Positions 53,557-63,105 are shown, counted from the stretch's first letter. The stretch is DNA of 64,000 nucleotides from an uncultured Bacteroidales bacterium (GCA_937981765.1 CALJOM010000001.1:91778-155777), one strand, 5' to 3'. Notes: generated from the letters alone by a model not told the origin. Numbers and translations: made by a program.

Positions 53557-54726
53557 TTATCCCTTGTCTAAATCCATCTGATGTTGCCTGTAGGAGAGGT
53601 AATGTCTCCATTTTTCGACTAATTGTCGAAAATCATCAGGCCAATCGGAATCAAAGTCCATGGGCTTTCCGGTATCCGGGTGCTCAAATCCTAGGGTTTT
53701 GGCATGTAATGCCTGGCGTGGGCAAATCTCGAAGCAGTTCTGAACGAATTGTTTATATTTGGTAAAAGTTGTTCCTTTCAATATTCGGTCGCCACCATAA
53801 TCGGCATCGTTGAACAGCGGGTGTTTCATAAATTGCATGTGGGCCCTTATTTGATGGGTTCTTCCGGTTTCCAGACGGCATTCCACCAACGATACGTAGC
53901 CGAAATCTTCAAGAACGGTATAATGGGTTACGGCATGTTTTCCCATGGAAGGATCGTCGAAAACATACATCACTTTTCGATTTTTGAGATTTCTGCCTAT
54001 GTATCCGGTAATTGTTCCATGTTTTTCGTTAAAACTGCCCCATACCACGGCATGATATAATCTTCGGGTTGTGTGTTCGGCAAATTGTCGGGCGAGATGC
54101 ATTTTGGCTTGTTCGGTTTTTGCAATCAGAATCAAGCCCGAAGTATCTTTATCAATACGATGCACTAATCCCGGTCGTGGGTCGTTGCGGTTAAAAAGTT
54201 CGTTATCGCGGAGGTGATAGGCCAGTGCGTTTACCAGGGTTCCGTTGTAGTGTCCGTAGCTCGGATGGACCACCATTCCGGCGGGTTTATTGATTACTAT
54301 CAGATAATCGTCTTCATATACAATGTTCAGCGGGATGTTCTCAGGCACTATTTCGATTTGCCTGGTAGGATAACTCATCATTACCTGAATTATATCGCCG
54401 GGCTTGACCTTGTAATTCGATTTTACAGGCTTGCCGTTTACCAGAATGTTGCCGGCATCGGCAGCGGTTTGAATCTTTGTGCGGCTGGCATTGGTTATAC
54501 GATCATCCAGGTATTTGTCGATACGCATCACTCCTTGTCCAGGGTCGACAATAAAACGGTGGTGTTCGTATTGTTCTCCGGAATCGTCGTCTTCTATTTC
54601 CTCTTGTTCGGGGGTGGATAAATTTCTTTCAGTTTTTGCTGAAATATCTTGATTATTAAAGTTGTCTTTTTCCGACGGTTGGTTTTTGAATCTATCGGTT
54701 TGGTTTTGAATTTCCTCAAAAATCAT
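53557..54726 (-). CDS. rluD: RluA/RluD-family 23S rRNA pseudouridine synthase
   Basis: A 389-residue enzyme that isomerises uridine to pseudouridine in rRNA. A 55-residue acidic, Gln/Glu-rich N-terminal extension precedes an S4 RNA-binding domain ('[32 protein letters not shown]' region) and the catalytic domain with '[15 protein letters not shown]' (catalytic Asp) and '[11 protein letters not shown]'. The extension is longer than in E. coli RluD. It follows the T9SS gene by 3 bp and PASTA genes commonly sit near it in Bacteroidota. Confidence 0.9.
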   Translation of the reverse strand: MIFEEIQNQTDRFKNQPSEKDNFNNQDISAKTERNLSTPEQEEIEDDDSGEQYEHHRFIVDPGQGVMRIDKYLDDRITNASRTKIQTAADAGNILVNGKPVKSNYKVKPGDIIQVMMSYPTRQIEIVPENIPLNIVYEDDYLIVINKPAGMVVHPSYGHYNGTLVNALAYHLRDNELFNRNDPRPGLVHRIDKDTSGLILIAKTEQAKMHLARQFAEHTTRRLYHAVVWGSFNEKHGTITGYIGRNLKNRKVMYVFDDPSMGKHAVTHYTVLEDFGYVSLVECRLETGRTHQIRAHMQFMKHPLFNDADYGGDRILKGTTFTKYKQFVQNCFEICPRQALHAKTLGFEHPDTGKPMDFDSDWPDDFRQLVEKWRHYLSYRQHQMDLDKG

Positions 54727-54729
54727 TTT

Positions 54730-56541
54730 TTAGCGGTTTATGATTATTTTTTGAGTTGTGGTTTCACGCCCTTCGGTGAAACGGATAATGTATAAACCAT
54801 TGTCTAAAGTTTGACAATTAATAAATTCTGGGCGTGTGCCTTCGTATTTTACTCTTCCAGTCATGTCGAGCAGCGTTGTGTGCCATTTGCGGATTGGGTC
54901 GGGATAGGAAATGTATAGGTTGGTGGTGGCTGGATTTGGGTAAGCGTTGGGTGTTTCTGTTTGGGATGGTTGACTATTGATTCCAACAATTTGATTTCTC
55001 GAGACTATGGGGCGAATCATTAACGGATAGGGATAAGCGGAGGCTACCCACTGCTGTCCCAAATTGTAGAAATTGCGTTGTGGTATTTGTCTGCTCATGT
55101 CAAGACCAACACTCATAAACTGGTTTGTGTTTTTCTGGTAGCCGATAAAGAACGATTTTGGCAGGAATATGGCAGTATCGAGCAAAATTCGACTAAAATG
55201 TCCTTCGTAATTAAACCTGGGAGTACATCCAGGTTTGGAGTATATTAACTGACCGGGGATTCCTCCGTTGTCTTGCCAAACGCAAAGTGTAAAATAGTTG
55301 GTCAGGTATGCTGAATCGTTGGTTGGATTAAAGTAGATATAAACACCGCGAAGAGAATCTTCGGCATACATTTCAAATTTTACGGCCACACGTCCTCCGG
55401 CTTGATTTAGGTCGTAGCCGTTTTCGGCTGTGCCGTCGTCGTAAGCATAATAGTTGGAAAATATATGGTAGCGCTGCCCTGTGTTGTTGAAGGTGGGGTA
55501 CATGCTGGATGCAATGATTTTTGTTTCCAGAAGGTATACAGCCGAGTCGTTGTTGTTTAAGGGGAAAAGGTTTCGATTTATGGGTGCAGAGAATTCTATT
55601 TGTTCAAAGGCTTCGTAGTTCATAGCGCCAACAAGCACGCTGTCTTTGTAGGTGCCGAATGGGTTGCTGATTTTGTAGTAACTGGTGATATTCTGGTTAT
55701 TGTTGTTGTCGTGGTTGGCAAAGTAGAAATCTATTGTTCCGTAAGTGAGGTAGAAGTAGCTTTGATAGTGTCGCCAGGGGATGAAACTATATTGCCGAAA
55801 TGCAAAATTTGGTGGGCGGGTTATGGTAACATCGCGGATTATGGTGTCGTTATGGTGACGGTTTTTGTCAAGTTTCACGTAATCGATATGCCAGAAATCG
55901 CAGTTGGTGGCAATAATACCTCCTCCCGAGGGGCTGATAATGTTTCGGAACCGGAATCGGAATGTGTCTGAAAAATAGCTGGTTTCAGTTATTGGTAGCA
56001 ATACTTGCTTCCATTGGGCGGGTTTATTGCCGGAGGTTTTCCATGTATTTCTCCATTGTTGTCCGTCCCAGAAGTCCACCAGAAGGCTGTCGCCGGTTTG
56101 GGGTAAGTCGGCAAGTCCACCTGGCATATAGAAGAAACTGAGATAAACCGAATCGGCCGGAGATAAGCCAGAAAGGTTAATAGCACGACTTGTTAGGGAA
56201 TCGCCTGGTCGGTAAATTTGTCCAAAACCGAGTGGATAGAGTCTGCCATTGCTATCGGTAGCGTCGAGAGTCGCAACCCCAATGCTTATTCCATAATTTA
56301 CAAGGTGTTGATTGATATAGGCGGCCGAGTCGCTCCATTTTGAAGGAGTGGGGTATCCCATATACGTGGAAAAATCGTCGAAAAAAGGCAAAGAGAGTGG
56401 CTCAGACAATATATTTTTTTTTGATATTTGAGCTTTTTGGGGTAGGTGTGGGTTGACTGTCAGACCAGTTAGATGTTCTTGTGCCTGGGTTGTTAACCAA
56501 GCAATTATCAGGATAACGAGCGGCAAGTTTCTTTTTGCCAT
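54730..56541 (-). CDS. Exported protein with T9SS sorting domain
   Basis: A 603-residue secreted protein of unknown function. Start 56541 (MAKRNL) gives a clear signal peptide ending 'TTQAQ'; the open frame to 56574 is less likely. The body is beta-rich: 'PFFDDFSTYMGYPTPSKW' at its start is common at the N terminus of Bacteroidota T9SS cargo, then jelly-roll-like regions. The last about 75 residues from 'PNAYPNPATTNLYISYP' to 'TTQKIIINR' form a type A sorting domain. No catalytic motif is recognised. rluD is 3 bp downstream, so the two may be cotranscribed. Confidence 0.82.
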   Translation of the reverse strand: MAKRNLPLVILIIAWLTTQAQEHLTGLTVNPHLPQKAQISKKNILSEPLSLPFFDDFSTYMGYPTPSKWSDSAAYINQHLVNYGISIGVATLDATDSNGRLYPLGFGQIYRPGDSLTSRAINLSGLSPADSVYLSFFYMPGGLADLPQTGDSLLVDFWDGQQWRNTWKTSGNKPAQWKQVLLPITETSYFSDTFRFRFRNIISPSGGGIIATNCDFWHIDYVKLDKNRHHNDTIIRDVTITRPPNFAFRQYSFIPWRHYQSYFYLTYGTIDFYFANHDNNNNQNITSYYKISNPFGTYKDSVLVGAMNYEAFEQIEFSAPINRNLFPLNNNDSAVYLLETKIIASSMYPTFNNTGQRYHIFSNYYAYDDGTAENGYDLNQAGGRVAVKFEMYAEDSLRGVYIYFNPTNDSAYLTNYFTLCVWQDNGGIPGQLIYSKPGCTPRFNYEGHFSRILLDTAIFLPKSFFIGYQKNTNQFMSVGLDMSRQIPQRNFYNLGQQWVASAYPYPLMIRPIVSRNQIVGINSQPSQTETPNAYPNPATTNLYISYPDPIRKWHTTLLDMTGRVKYEGTRPEFINCQTLDNGLYIIRFTEGRETTTQKIIINR

Positions 56542-56601
56542 GAATTGCAGTTTGTTGTGTGATGTGTTTTCCAAGAAACGCAGCGGATTGAAAAAAATTA
56601 T

Positions 56602-57390
56602 TTAATCGGTCCTATAGTGGGTAATGTAATCCAAAGTTAGCCACAGGTCAGCATTATAGCCCTGACGAATAATGTATCCCGAAGGTGGGTATTGTCGGAA
56701 AACTCTGGCATTAATTGAATCGGCAAAGCTTTTAACGGTTTTGTCGAAGCTAATTTTTCCTACATTGAGATATTCATTTTGAAGAACTTTTTTAGCCTCT
56801 TCGAGCGACATTCCAATAACGTTGGGGACGGTGGTTGTTTGTCCCGAAACACCTTGACCGAGGAGTAAATCCACAGCTTCGCCTTTTTCAATGGGTGTTC
56901 CCGGCGGGATGTTTTGTCCCTTGTATCGTTGTTCGAGTACATAATGCTGCATAGGGTCGGGCTGATAAATTAAACGCCCGACATTAAGTCCCGCTAGTTC
57001 GAGCGAAACTTTTGCCTGACGGAACGAAACTCCGGTAACGTTGGGCATAGGAACTTTAGGCTTGGAGCGAGCATTGATTGTTGCAAATATTTTTCGGCCT
57101 TTCTTTACCCGGTCGTCGGGTTTTGGGTTATGAAGGACAATTGTGCCGGGCTGCCTTCCGGGTACGTAAGTAGAGTCGTTTAAGATTAAAACCAGATGAA
57201 ATCTTTCTGCTACCTTTTGGGCTTCTTCGTAAGTAAGACCCGTTAAATCCGGAACACGATAGGTGCGACCGTGGTGGGTAAATATCTTCAATGAAAAAAA
57301 TACCAACCACAGAAACACAAAGGCACTACCAACAGCTATGCCTAAATGTTTCCAGAATATTTTGTCGCGAATTATTGCTTTAAAACTCAT
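56602..57390 (-). CDS. PASTA-domain membrane protein
   Basis: A 262-residue protein with a short cytoplasmic tail, one transmembrane helix (about 17-35) and three PASTA domains: 'YRVPDLTGLTYEEAQKVAERFHLVLILND', 'PMPNVTGVSFRQAKVSLELAGLNVG' and 'TVPNVIGMSLEEAKKVLQNEYLNVG' (each quoted by its opening pattern). PASTA units bind peptidoglycan fragments. Unlike Firmicutes kinases there is no kinase domain, as usual in Bacteroidota, so it probably senses or binds cell wall. It is in the same unit as the T9SS gene and rluD. Confidence 0.9.
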   Translation of the reverse strand: MSFKAIIRDKIFWKHLGIAVGSAFVFLWLVFFSLKIFTHHGRTYRVPDLTGLTYEEAQKVAERFHLVLILNDSTYVPGRQPGTIVLHNPKPDDRVKKGRKIFATINARSKPKVPMPNVTGVSFRQAKVSLELAGLNVGRLIYQPDPMQHYVLEQRYKGQNIPPGTPIEKGEAVDLLLGQGVSGQTTTVPNVIGMSLEEAKKVLQNEYLNVGKISFDKTVKSFADSINARVFRQYPPSGYIIRQGYNADLWLTLDYITHYRTD

Positions 57391-57404
57391 GGGTTATTTT
57401 TGCA

Positions 57405-57412
57405 CAAAGGTA
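57405..57412 (-). promoter_or_regulatory. Promoter -7 box of the PASTA gene
   Basis: TACCTTTG on the minus strand, 15 bp before the ATG; no exact -33 box. Confidence 0.45.
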
Positions 57413-57478
57413 CTATTTTTCAAATAAACTTGAATCGATAGGGCGCTTTTGTTCTTGGTGTTTCGGAAATTATGTCGG

Positions 57479-58072
57479 TTATTCTATTTGTTGAAGAAAT
57501 TGCAGAAATTTTTCCGAGTTCCAATTTTTGGCACCCGATTTTTTGTAAACCACGGTTCCGTTTTTGTTAATTACAAATGTTGTGGGTAGCGATTTTGCCG
57601 AGAGTGTTTCAGTTTTTCCTTGAAGTGCAAAATAGATAGGAAGTTGAATGTTTTTCTTCGATAAAAAATCTTTTATGTGGTTTTTAGGTTCGTTGACCAA
57701 AATCAATACATGTATTCGATCGCCCATTTTTCTATGCAATTTCTCCAGTTGTGAGGCTTCTGCTACGCAGTGATGACACCAGGTGGCCCACCATGTAAAA
57801 AAAATTGGCTTATCGAGCATTTCCTGCAGGGTCACTTTTGTGTTTTCAGGGGTGAGCATCATAAAATTCAGGTCATTTTTCGTTAAAGGGATTTCGATGG
57901 TGTCTGATAACGATGGTGTTGTCATAAAAACACGTACTAAATAGCTGCCATAATCTCTTCGAAGAGACGGAACCAGCATGATTATTAACAAGGCAACCAG
58001 AAGAGTGTCGATCACCTGACTTAATTTCGAGCGATGTTTGAAGCGATTTTTCAAATACTCCTTCAGTTTCAT
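57479..58072 (-). CDS. TlpA-like membrane-anchored thioredoxin
   Basis: A 197-residue protein with one N-terminal helix (about 20-40) and a periplasmic thioredoxin-fold domain. The active site is 'TWWATWCHHCVAEASQL' (WCxxC), with a cis-Pro in 'SLPTTFVINKNG'. It probably reduces disulfides or passes electrons in the cell envelope, for example in cytochrome or cofactor maturation; the partner is not visible. It is single, with an A7T7 palindrome in the leader. Confidence 0.88.
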   Translation of the reverse strand: MKLKEYLKNRFKHRSKLSQVIDTLLVALLIIMLVPSLRRDYGSYLVRVFMTTPSLSDTIEIPLTKNDLNFMMLTPENTKVTLQEMLDKPIFFTWWATWCHHCVAEASQLEKLHRKMGDRIHVLILVNEPKNHIKDFLSKKNIQLPIYFALQGKTETLSAKSLPTTFVINKNGTVVYKKSGAKNWNSEKFLQFLQQIE

Positions 58073-58113
58073 GATGCTGTTGTGTTGAACCTAAGATTTA
58101 AACCCTTGGGTGG

Positions 58114-58148
58114 AACAAAAAAATTTTTTTGTTTAAACACCAAATTTA
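58114..58148 (-). promoter_or_regulatory. Possible promoter of the TlpA-like gene with an A7T7 palindrome
   Basis: TAAATTTG on the minus strand (58141-58148), 68 bp before the ATG. Just downstream is a perfect 20-bp palindrome, AAC-A7-T7-GTT (58114-58133), near the expected transcription start. It may be an operator or curved DNA. Confidence 0.35.
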
Positions 58149-58176
58149 AACGAAAACACTGGCAAACGGGCTTTGT

Positions 58177-59592
58177 TTATTTCCCGATACAAAAATTCTT
58201 GAAAATATTACCCAGAATTGTGTCGGGGTCGATAACCTTACCGGTAAGTTCTCCCATTAACGTTTGCACGCGGCGAAGTTCAAACGCAAGAATATCAGAA
58301 GGGAGTGCTTGCGCCATGGCTTCTTGGGTATTGGAGAGTGCCTGGTGTATTTTAAGAAGAAGTTCGTATTGGCGTGTGTTATTAATTACTACGGCATCTT
58401 CGTCGGGAAGCATTGCAGCGGCTGTTTTCACGAGGGTTGAAATCAGATTTGGAATCCCGCTCTCCGACTTAGCCGATATTTTTAGTACACTTTCTTGTGA
58501 TATTCCGGTTGTGTTGGCTACGGTGGCTAATTTCTCGGTAAGTACAGGATCTGTTAGAAGATCGATTTTATTAGCAATGGGGATTATCTTTTGGGTAGTG
58601 TTTATTTTTTGTTGAATGGACTGGAGGGCGTGTATAATGTTCTCAATGTTTTCCGAGCAATCGAAAAGAAACAGAACTATCCATGCTGTTGAGGCTTTTT
58701 CGAGCGATCGTTCCATTCCAAGATTTTCAATTTGGTCGGTTGATTTTCTGAGGCCCGCTGTGTCGATAAAGCGAAATTCTAGGTTTTCGAAAGTAATGGT
58801 GTCCTCTATGGCATCGCGGGTTGTGCCCGGAATATCGCTAACAATGGCGCGCTCTTCCTGAAGCAGTTTGTTGAGCAGAGTGGATTTTCCTGCGTTGGGA
58901 TGTCCTACAATGACTACCGGAATACCGTTTTTGATGGCTTGTCCCATGCCGTAAGAATTAACCAGCGATTTGGTTTCGGAATCTATTTCAGAAATCAGTT
59001 GTTGTAGTTGGCTTCGATCGGCAAATTCAACATCTTCATCTCCAAAATCGAGCTCTAATTCAACCAAAGAGAGTAAGTGCACCAGTTTTTCCGAGAGCAT
59101 ATTTAGCCTTTTGGAGAAAGAACCTTTCATTTGCGAAATGGCCACTCTATGGGCAGTTGCATTTCGGGCGCTGATAAGGTTTGCAACGCTTTCTGCCTGA
59201 GTTAGGTCCATTTTGCCGTTGAAAAAGGCTCGCATGGTAAATTCGCCGGGAAGTGCTGTTCTGCACCCCAGTTCAATCAGCGATTGCATTATCTTTCTCT
59301 GTATGTAGGACGAGCCATGACATGAAATTTCAATCACATCCTGACCAGTATACGAGTGTGGTTGTGGAAACCAGGTAACCACAACTTCGTCAATTATTTC
59401 ATTTCTGAACTGTAAAATCCCAAACGTTGCTGTTCGGGGTTTTAAGGTTTTGGATTGAAGTGTGTTCTTGTCAAAAAATATTTTCGATAAAATTCTTTTT
59501 GATTCGGGGCCAGAAATCCGAACCAAAGCAATGGCGCCTGTTCCTGCAGGTGTTGATAGGGCGCAGATGGTATCGGTTATATCAAAAGTCAT
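58177..59592 (-). CDS. mnmE: tRNA modification GTPase MnmE
   Basis: With MnmG it makes 5-carboxymethylaminomethyl uridine at the tRNA wobble position. The start at 59592 gives 471 residues and the normal N terminus 'DTICALSTPAGTGAIALVRISGP'; the open frame to 59805 runs through the promoter. The G domain shows 'GHPNAGKSTLLNKLL', 'GTTRDAIED', 'DTAGLRKS' and 'NKIDLL', and the C terminus is the essential 'FCIGK' Cys motif. Confidence 0.96.
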   Translation of the reverse strand: MTFDITDTICALSTPAGTGAIALVRISGPESKRILSKIFFDKNTLQSKTLKPRTATFGILQFRNEIIDEVVVTWFPQPHSYTGQDVIEISCHGSSYIQRKIMQSLIELGCRTALPGEFTMRAFFNGKMDLTQAESVANLISARNATAHRVAISQMKGSFSKRLNMLSEKLVHLLSLVELELDFGDEDVEFADRSQLQQLISEIDSETKSLVNSYGMGQAIKNGIPVVIVGHPNAGKSTLLNKLLQEERAIVSDIPGTTRDAIEDTITFENLEFRFIDTAGLRKSTDQIENLGMERSLEKASTAWIVLFLFDCSENIENIIHALQSIQQKINTTQKIIPIANKIDLLTDPVLTEKLATVANTTGISQESVLKISAKSESGIPNLISTLVKTAAAMLPDEDAVVINNTRQYELLLKIHQALSNTQEAMAQALPSDILAFELRRVQTLMGELTGKVIDPDTILGNIFKNFCIGK

Positions 59593-59602
59593 CTTTTTTT
59601 TG

Positions 59603-59631
59603 CAAAAGTAGTGAATAATATGCCAACCAAA
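59603..59631 (-). promoter_or_regulatory. Promoter of mnmE
   Basis: TACTTTTG (59603-59610) with a TTTG (59628-59631) 17 bp upstream on the minus strand, 10 bp before the ATG. Confidence 0.5.
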
Positions 59632-59670
59632 AAACTGATTAATATCAGTCGATTTACATACCATATACGT

Positions 59671-59678
59671 TATATTTG
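59671..59678 (+). promoter_or_regulatory. Promoter -7 box of the hydrogenase-sensor locus
   Basis: TATATTTG 19 bp before the ferredoxin ATG at 59698. The -33 box is not clear, which could mean an activator is needed. No other TAnnTTTG box precedes the hydrogenase-like gene, so the locus is probably one transcript. Confidence 0.5.
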
Positions 59679-59697
59679 AAAAACAAAACTGTTCGGT

Positions 59698-59958
59698 ATG
59701 CCTATTCTGGAGAAAAAAGAGATTATACTTTGCCTCGGTAGTTCGTGTTTTGCCCGGGGAAATAAAAAAACCTTGCAGGTTATCAATAACTTCATCAAAG
59801 AGCATAATTTAAGCCAATACGTACAATTCCGTGGTGGGCATTGTTTTGGTAAATGTGCCAATGGCCCAATTTTGAAAATAAACAACAATATCTACGAAGA
59901 GGTTGATTCCATGAATGTTATCGATATTTTGAACGACGAATTCGATGGATATTATTAA
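59698..59958 (+). CDS. Thioredoxin-like [2Fe-2S] ferredoxin
   Basis: An 86-residue protein of the thioredoxin-like [2Fe-2S] ferredoxin type (related to NuoE and the Clostridium pasteurianum ferredoxin). 'ILCLGSSCFARGNKKTLQVI' carries the first two Cys and 'FRGGHCFGKCANGPILKINN' the second pair (C-x3-C), the usual cluster ligands. It probably moves electrons to or from the next protein, the [FeFe]-hydrogenase homologue 90 bp downstream. It is too short for an NuoE, which also has an N-terminal helical part. Confidence 0.88.
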   Translation: MPILEKKEIILCLGSSCFARGNKKTLQVINNFIKEHNLSQYVQFRGGHCFGKCANGPILKINNNIYEEVDSMNVIDILNDEFDGYY

Positions 59959-60048
59959 GCCCAGCTAAAATTCATTTACAGACTTCTGGCTTAAAATTAT
60001 ATCCCTGCTAGATTTTAGGTCAGTAAAAACTATTAAACAAAAGTTCTA

Positions 60049-61902
60049 ATGCAAGTTGTAAAAATTAATCCTGAGCGATGTAAGCTATGCTACGCCTGTG
60101 TTCGTGTTTGTCCGGCTTACGCAATAAAAACCAATGAAAAATCGGCTGAAATTATTCCCGAGCGTTGTATTGGTTGTGGCAGTTGTTTAAGTGTCTGCCC
60201 CTACTATGCCATTAAAGACCTTGATGCTAAAAAGGAAGTTACCGCATTGATAAAATCAGGAGCTAAAGTGGCTGCCATATGCGGCCCCAGTATATCGGGA
60301 GAATTTCACGATATTACGGATTACACCAACTTTGTTGGAATGATTAAGGCACTTGGATTTACCTACGTTTGCGAGGTAAGTTTTGGTGCCGATCTAATAG
60401 CTCTAAAATACAGAGAACTGCTCGAAAATTTTAAAGGGAAGTATTTTATCACGGCTAATTGTCCGGCTGTGGTAAATTATGTAGAGCGCTATCACCCACG
60501 CTTGATTGATAACATGGCACCGTTTGTTTCTCCTATGGTTGCTACAGCACAGGTGGTTCACAGAAAATACGGAGAGGATGTTAAAGTGGTATTTATTGGT
60601 CCATGCACAGCAGCCAAGGGGGAGGCTAAGCGCTACGAAGGCGAGAAACGGGTTGATTCTGTGCTAACCTATCGCGAACTACGGCAAATGTTCAGCGAAG
60701 CCGGAATAACCGAAAACAATGTGGAGTTTGCCGACTTTGATCCACCAATCGGTGGTAAAGGAAGTCTTTTCCCAATAAGCAGAGGTATGTTTCAAAGTGT
60801 TGGGATAAACGAAGATTTGTTGTCGGGGCAACTCATTTCGGCCGATGGGAAAGTAAATGTATTAAAAGCACTTAAAGAGTTCGAACAGTTTAACTTGCTC
60901 AAACAACATCTCGATTTATTTTATTGCGACGGAAATTGTATAATGGGGCCTGGAACAAGTCCCGGAGGACAAAAATTCTTACGTCGTTCCTTGGTTATTG
61001 CTTATACCAAAAAACGGCTGGCAACCTGGAATAAAGAGCAGTGGGATAAAGATATAGAAGAGTTTTTACAGTTAGATTTCAGCCGAGCTTATGAAAATCG
61101 TGATATGCGACTTCAGGAGCCAACGGAAGAACAAATTTCCGAGGTTTTACTTCAAATGGGAAAAAGCAATATTGATAAGCAAGCAGCTTGCGGCGCTTGT
61201 GGATATAATTCCTGCCGTGACCTTGCCATAGCCGTAGCCAATGGATTGGCTACCAAAGACATGTGTCATACCTATATGGTGCAAAGCCGAAACAAATACG
61301 AACGACGTTTACGAGCTGCTAACGAAAAACTCGACAATACCTTAAAATCCCTGAACGAAGCCGAAATGCATGTACGTAAGGAACGTGAAGCATTTCAGGA
61401 AGCCTCCCAAATAACCTCCGGATTATTGAATAAACTTCCCACCGGAGTTATCATTGTCGACGACAATTTGAAGATTGTACAATCGAATCAAAGTTTTATC
61501 AACTTGTTAGGTCAGGATGCTGCGGATATTGCCGAAATTGTTCCGGGCCTTATCGGTGCAGACCTTAAGGCCTTGCTACCACAAAATGTTTGTACTTACT
61601 TTAGCTACGTTCTCGAAAATAATGTTGCGGTTCAAAACAAAGACATACATCTGGGGCAAGGATTATACAACATTTCTGTTTTCCCAATAACACCGGGGAA
61701 AATAGTTGGCGCAATCATCAGGGATATGTATGTTCCTGAGGTGCGAAAAGAAGAGGTAATTAATCGAATAAACGAAGTGATCAGCAAAAACCTGAAACTT
61801 GTACAGGAGATAGCCTTCCTGCTTGGAGAAGGAACCGCTGAAACTGAGCGCATGCTCAATTCTATAATTCAGTCGTACCAGGACACCAAAAAGAATTTCT
61901 AG
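60049..61902 (+). CDS. Putative sensory [FeFe]-hydrogenase with PAS domain (HydS-like)
   Basis: A 617-residue cytoplasmic protein. Residues 1-55 hold two [4Fe-4S] motifs (Cys 11/14/17/21 and 40/43/46/50). Residues about 70-325 are an H-cluster domain with 'TANCP' (Cys 138), 'GPCTAAKGEA' (Cys 186) and 'CDGNCIMGPG' (Cys 293, 297). All four H-cluster cysteines are there, but the position of the proton-relay Cys of catalytic enzymes is Asn 137. A further [4Fe-4S] domain has Cys 381/384/389/406. After a coiled coil (about 412-450) comes a PAS domain (about 455-570). The order fits group C/D-type hydrogenases thought to sense H2 or redox state. A SpoIIE phosphatase follows 18 bp later. Confidence 0.85.
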   Translation: MQVVKINPERCKLCYACVRVCPAYAIKTNEKSAEIIPERCIGCGSCLSVCPYYAIKDLDAKKEVTALIKSGAKVAAICGPSISGEFHDITDYTNFVGMIKALGFTYVCEVSFGADLIALKYRELLENFKGKYFITANCPAVVNYVERYHPRLIDNMAPFVSPMVATAQVVHRKYGEDVKVVFIGPCTAAKGEAKRYEGEKRVDSVLTYRELRQMFSEAGITENNVEFADFDPPIGGKGSLFPISRGMFQSVGINEDLLSGQLISADGKVNVLKALKEFEQFNLLKQHLDLFYCDGNCIMGPGTSPGGQKFLRRSLVIAYTKKRLATWNKEQWDKDIEEFLQLDFSRAYENRDMRLQEPTEEQISEVLLQMGKSNIDKQAACGACGYNSCRDLAIAVANGLATKDMCHTYMVQSRNKYERRLRAANEKLDNTLKSLNEAEMHVRKEREAFQEASQITSGLLNKLPTGVIIVDDNLKIVQSNQSFINLLGQDAADIAEIVPGLIGADLKALLPQNVCTYFSYVLENNVAVQNKDIHLGQGLYNISVFPITPGKIVGAIIRDMYVPEVRKEEVINRINEVISKNLKLVQEIAFLLGEGTAETERMLNSIIQSYQDTKKNF

Positions 61903-61920
61903 ACCCACAACGCTAAAGCT

Positions 61921-63105
61921 ATGGAAAGCCCGTTTTATGTAGAAATTTTTTGTCAGCAAAAAGAGCATGAAGATGAACGCATTTGCGGCGATGTTTTCGT
62001 TTCCAAGCGAATCAAAGAGGAAGGAAGGATAATTGCCGTTCTCAGCGATGGAATGGGGCATGGCGTAAAAGCAAACATGTTAGCAACTTTGACAGCAACC
62101 CTAGCGGCTAATTTTACTCGCGAACATAAAGATTTTAAAACCATTGCTGAAATTATTATGAACACATTGCCCGTTTGCAGTGTTCGTAAGATAAGCTACT
62201 CTACCTTTACCATAGTAGATATTAACCAGCACACAGGCGAGGTAAATATTCTTGAATACGATAATCCGGAATGTTTGATTCTTAGAGGCAAGGAAATTTT
62301 TATTCCCGAATGGCAACATATAGAGTTGGAAAATAGCAACCGTGGTAAGGAACTACGTTCAACCAGCTTTCTTGCACAAAAAGAAGATCGCATTGTATTC
62401 TGGAGCGATGGTGTTATTCAGTCGGGATTAGGAACTCCAAAATATCCCTTTGGCTGGGGAATCGATGAGGTTAAACTTTTTACCAGATCGATTATTGAAA
62501 AAAATCCGTTTATTTCGGCCAGGAAACTATCCCAAAAGATTATTAACATGGCCATTATGAACGATAATTACCGCCCAAAAGACGATACCAGCTGTACAGC
62601 CATATATTTCCGCGAACCGCGAAAATTACTTCTTTGTACAGGACCTCCTTTTGAAAAAGAATGCGATATTGAATTGGCCATGATAGTCCATCAATTTCAG
62701 GGGAAAAAGATTATTTGTGGAGCCACAACCGCCGAAATCATTTCGCGCGAACTTGGCGAACCCATTATCGATAGCCTGGAGTTTGAAGATCCCGATTTAC
62801 CGCCAACTAGCTCTATGAAAAATGTGGATTTAATAACTGAGGGAATTCTTACCCTTGGGAAAGTAACCAATATTCTGCGGTACTACGATAGCAACACCAC
62901 CCTTGGAAGAGGCCCGGCCGACCAGATAGTTAAAATGTTTCTCGAAAGCGATGAAATACATATTGTTATAGGCACATGTATCAACATTGCCCATCAAGAC
63001 CCGTCGCTGCCGGTTGAACTTGAAATTCGACGGACCGTTGTAAAACGTATTGCCAAACTGTTAGAAGAAAAGTTTTTGAAAGATGTAACATTGAAATACA
63101 TGTAG
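61921..63105 (+). CDS. SpoIIE/PP2C-family protein phosphatase
   Basis: A 394-residue soluble protein. Residues about 1-240 form a PP2C/SpoIIE phosphatase domain with 'VLSDGMGHGVKA' (metal Asp), 'ILEYDNPECLI', 'RIVFWSDGVIQSG' (metal Asp) and 'PKDDTSCTAIYF' (metal Asp). The C-terminal about 150 residues have no named domain and include 'VIGTCINIAHQDPSLPVELEIRR'. It dephosphorylates Ser/Thr, for example in an anti-sigma or anti-anti-sigma switch. Phosphatases of this type often lie beside sensory hydrogenases. It lies 18 bp after the HydS-like gene, so the sensor probably controls it. Confidence 0.88.
   Translation: MESPFYVEIFCQQKEHEDERICGDVFVSKRIKEEGRIIAVLSDGMGHGVKANMLATLTATLAANFTREHKDFKTIAEIIMNTLPVCSVRKISYSTFTIVDINQHTGEVNILEYDNPECLILRGKEIFIPEWQHIELENSNRGKELRSTSFLAQKEDRIVFWSDGVIQSGLGTPKYPFGWGIDEVKLFTRSIIEKNPFISARKLSQKIINMAIMNDNYRPKDDTSCTAIYFREPRKLLLCTGPPFEKECDIELAMIVHQFQGKKIICGATTAEIISRELGEPIIDSLEFEDPDLPPTSSMKNVDLITEGILTLGKVTNILRYYDSNTTLGRGPADQIVKMFLESDEIHIVIGTCINIAHQDPSLPVELEIRRTVVKRIAKLLEEKFLKDVTLKYM

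Noticed and set aside
58034..58615. Plus-strand open frame of 193 codons opposite mnmE
   Set aside because: Ser-rich shadow of the mnmE coding strand without motifs; the same holds for other long antisense frames, for example at 16265-16834 opposite ftsH.
58177..59805. Longer mnmE start at 59805
   Set aside because: The extra 71 residues run through the promoter region and do not match the family, whose N terminus fits the ATG at 59592.
60049..61902. Catalytic NAD-linked [FeFe]-hydrogenase HydA
   Set aside because: It has no N-terminal [2Fe-2S] domain, has a PAS domain at the C terminus and lacks the proton-relay Cys.
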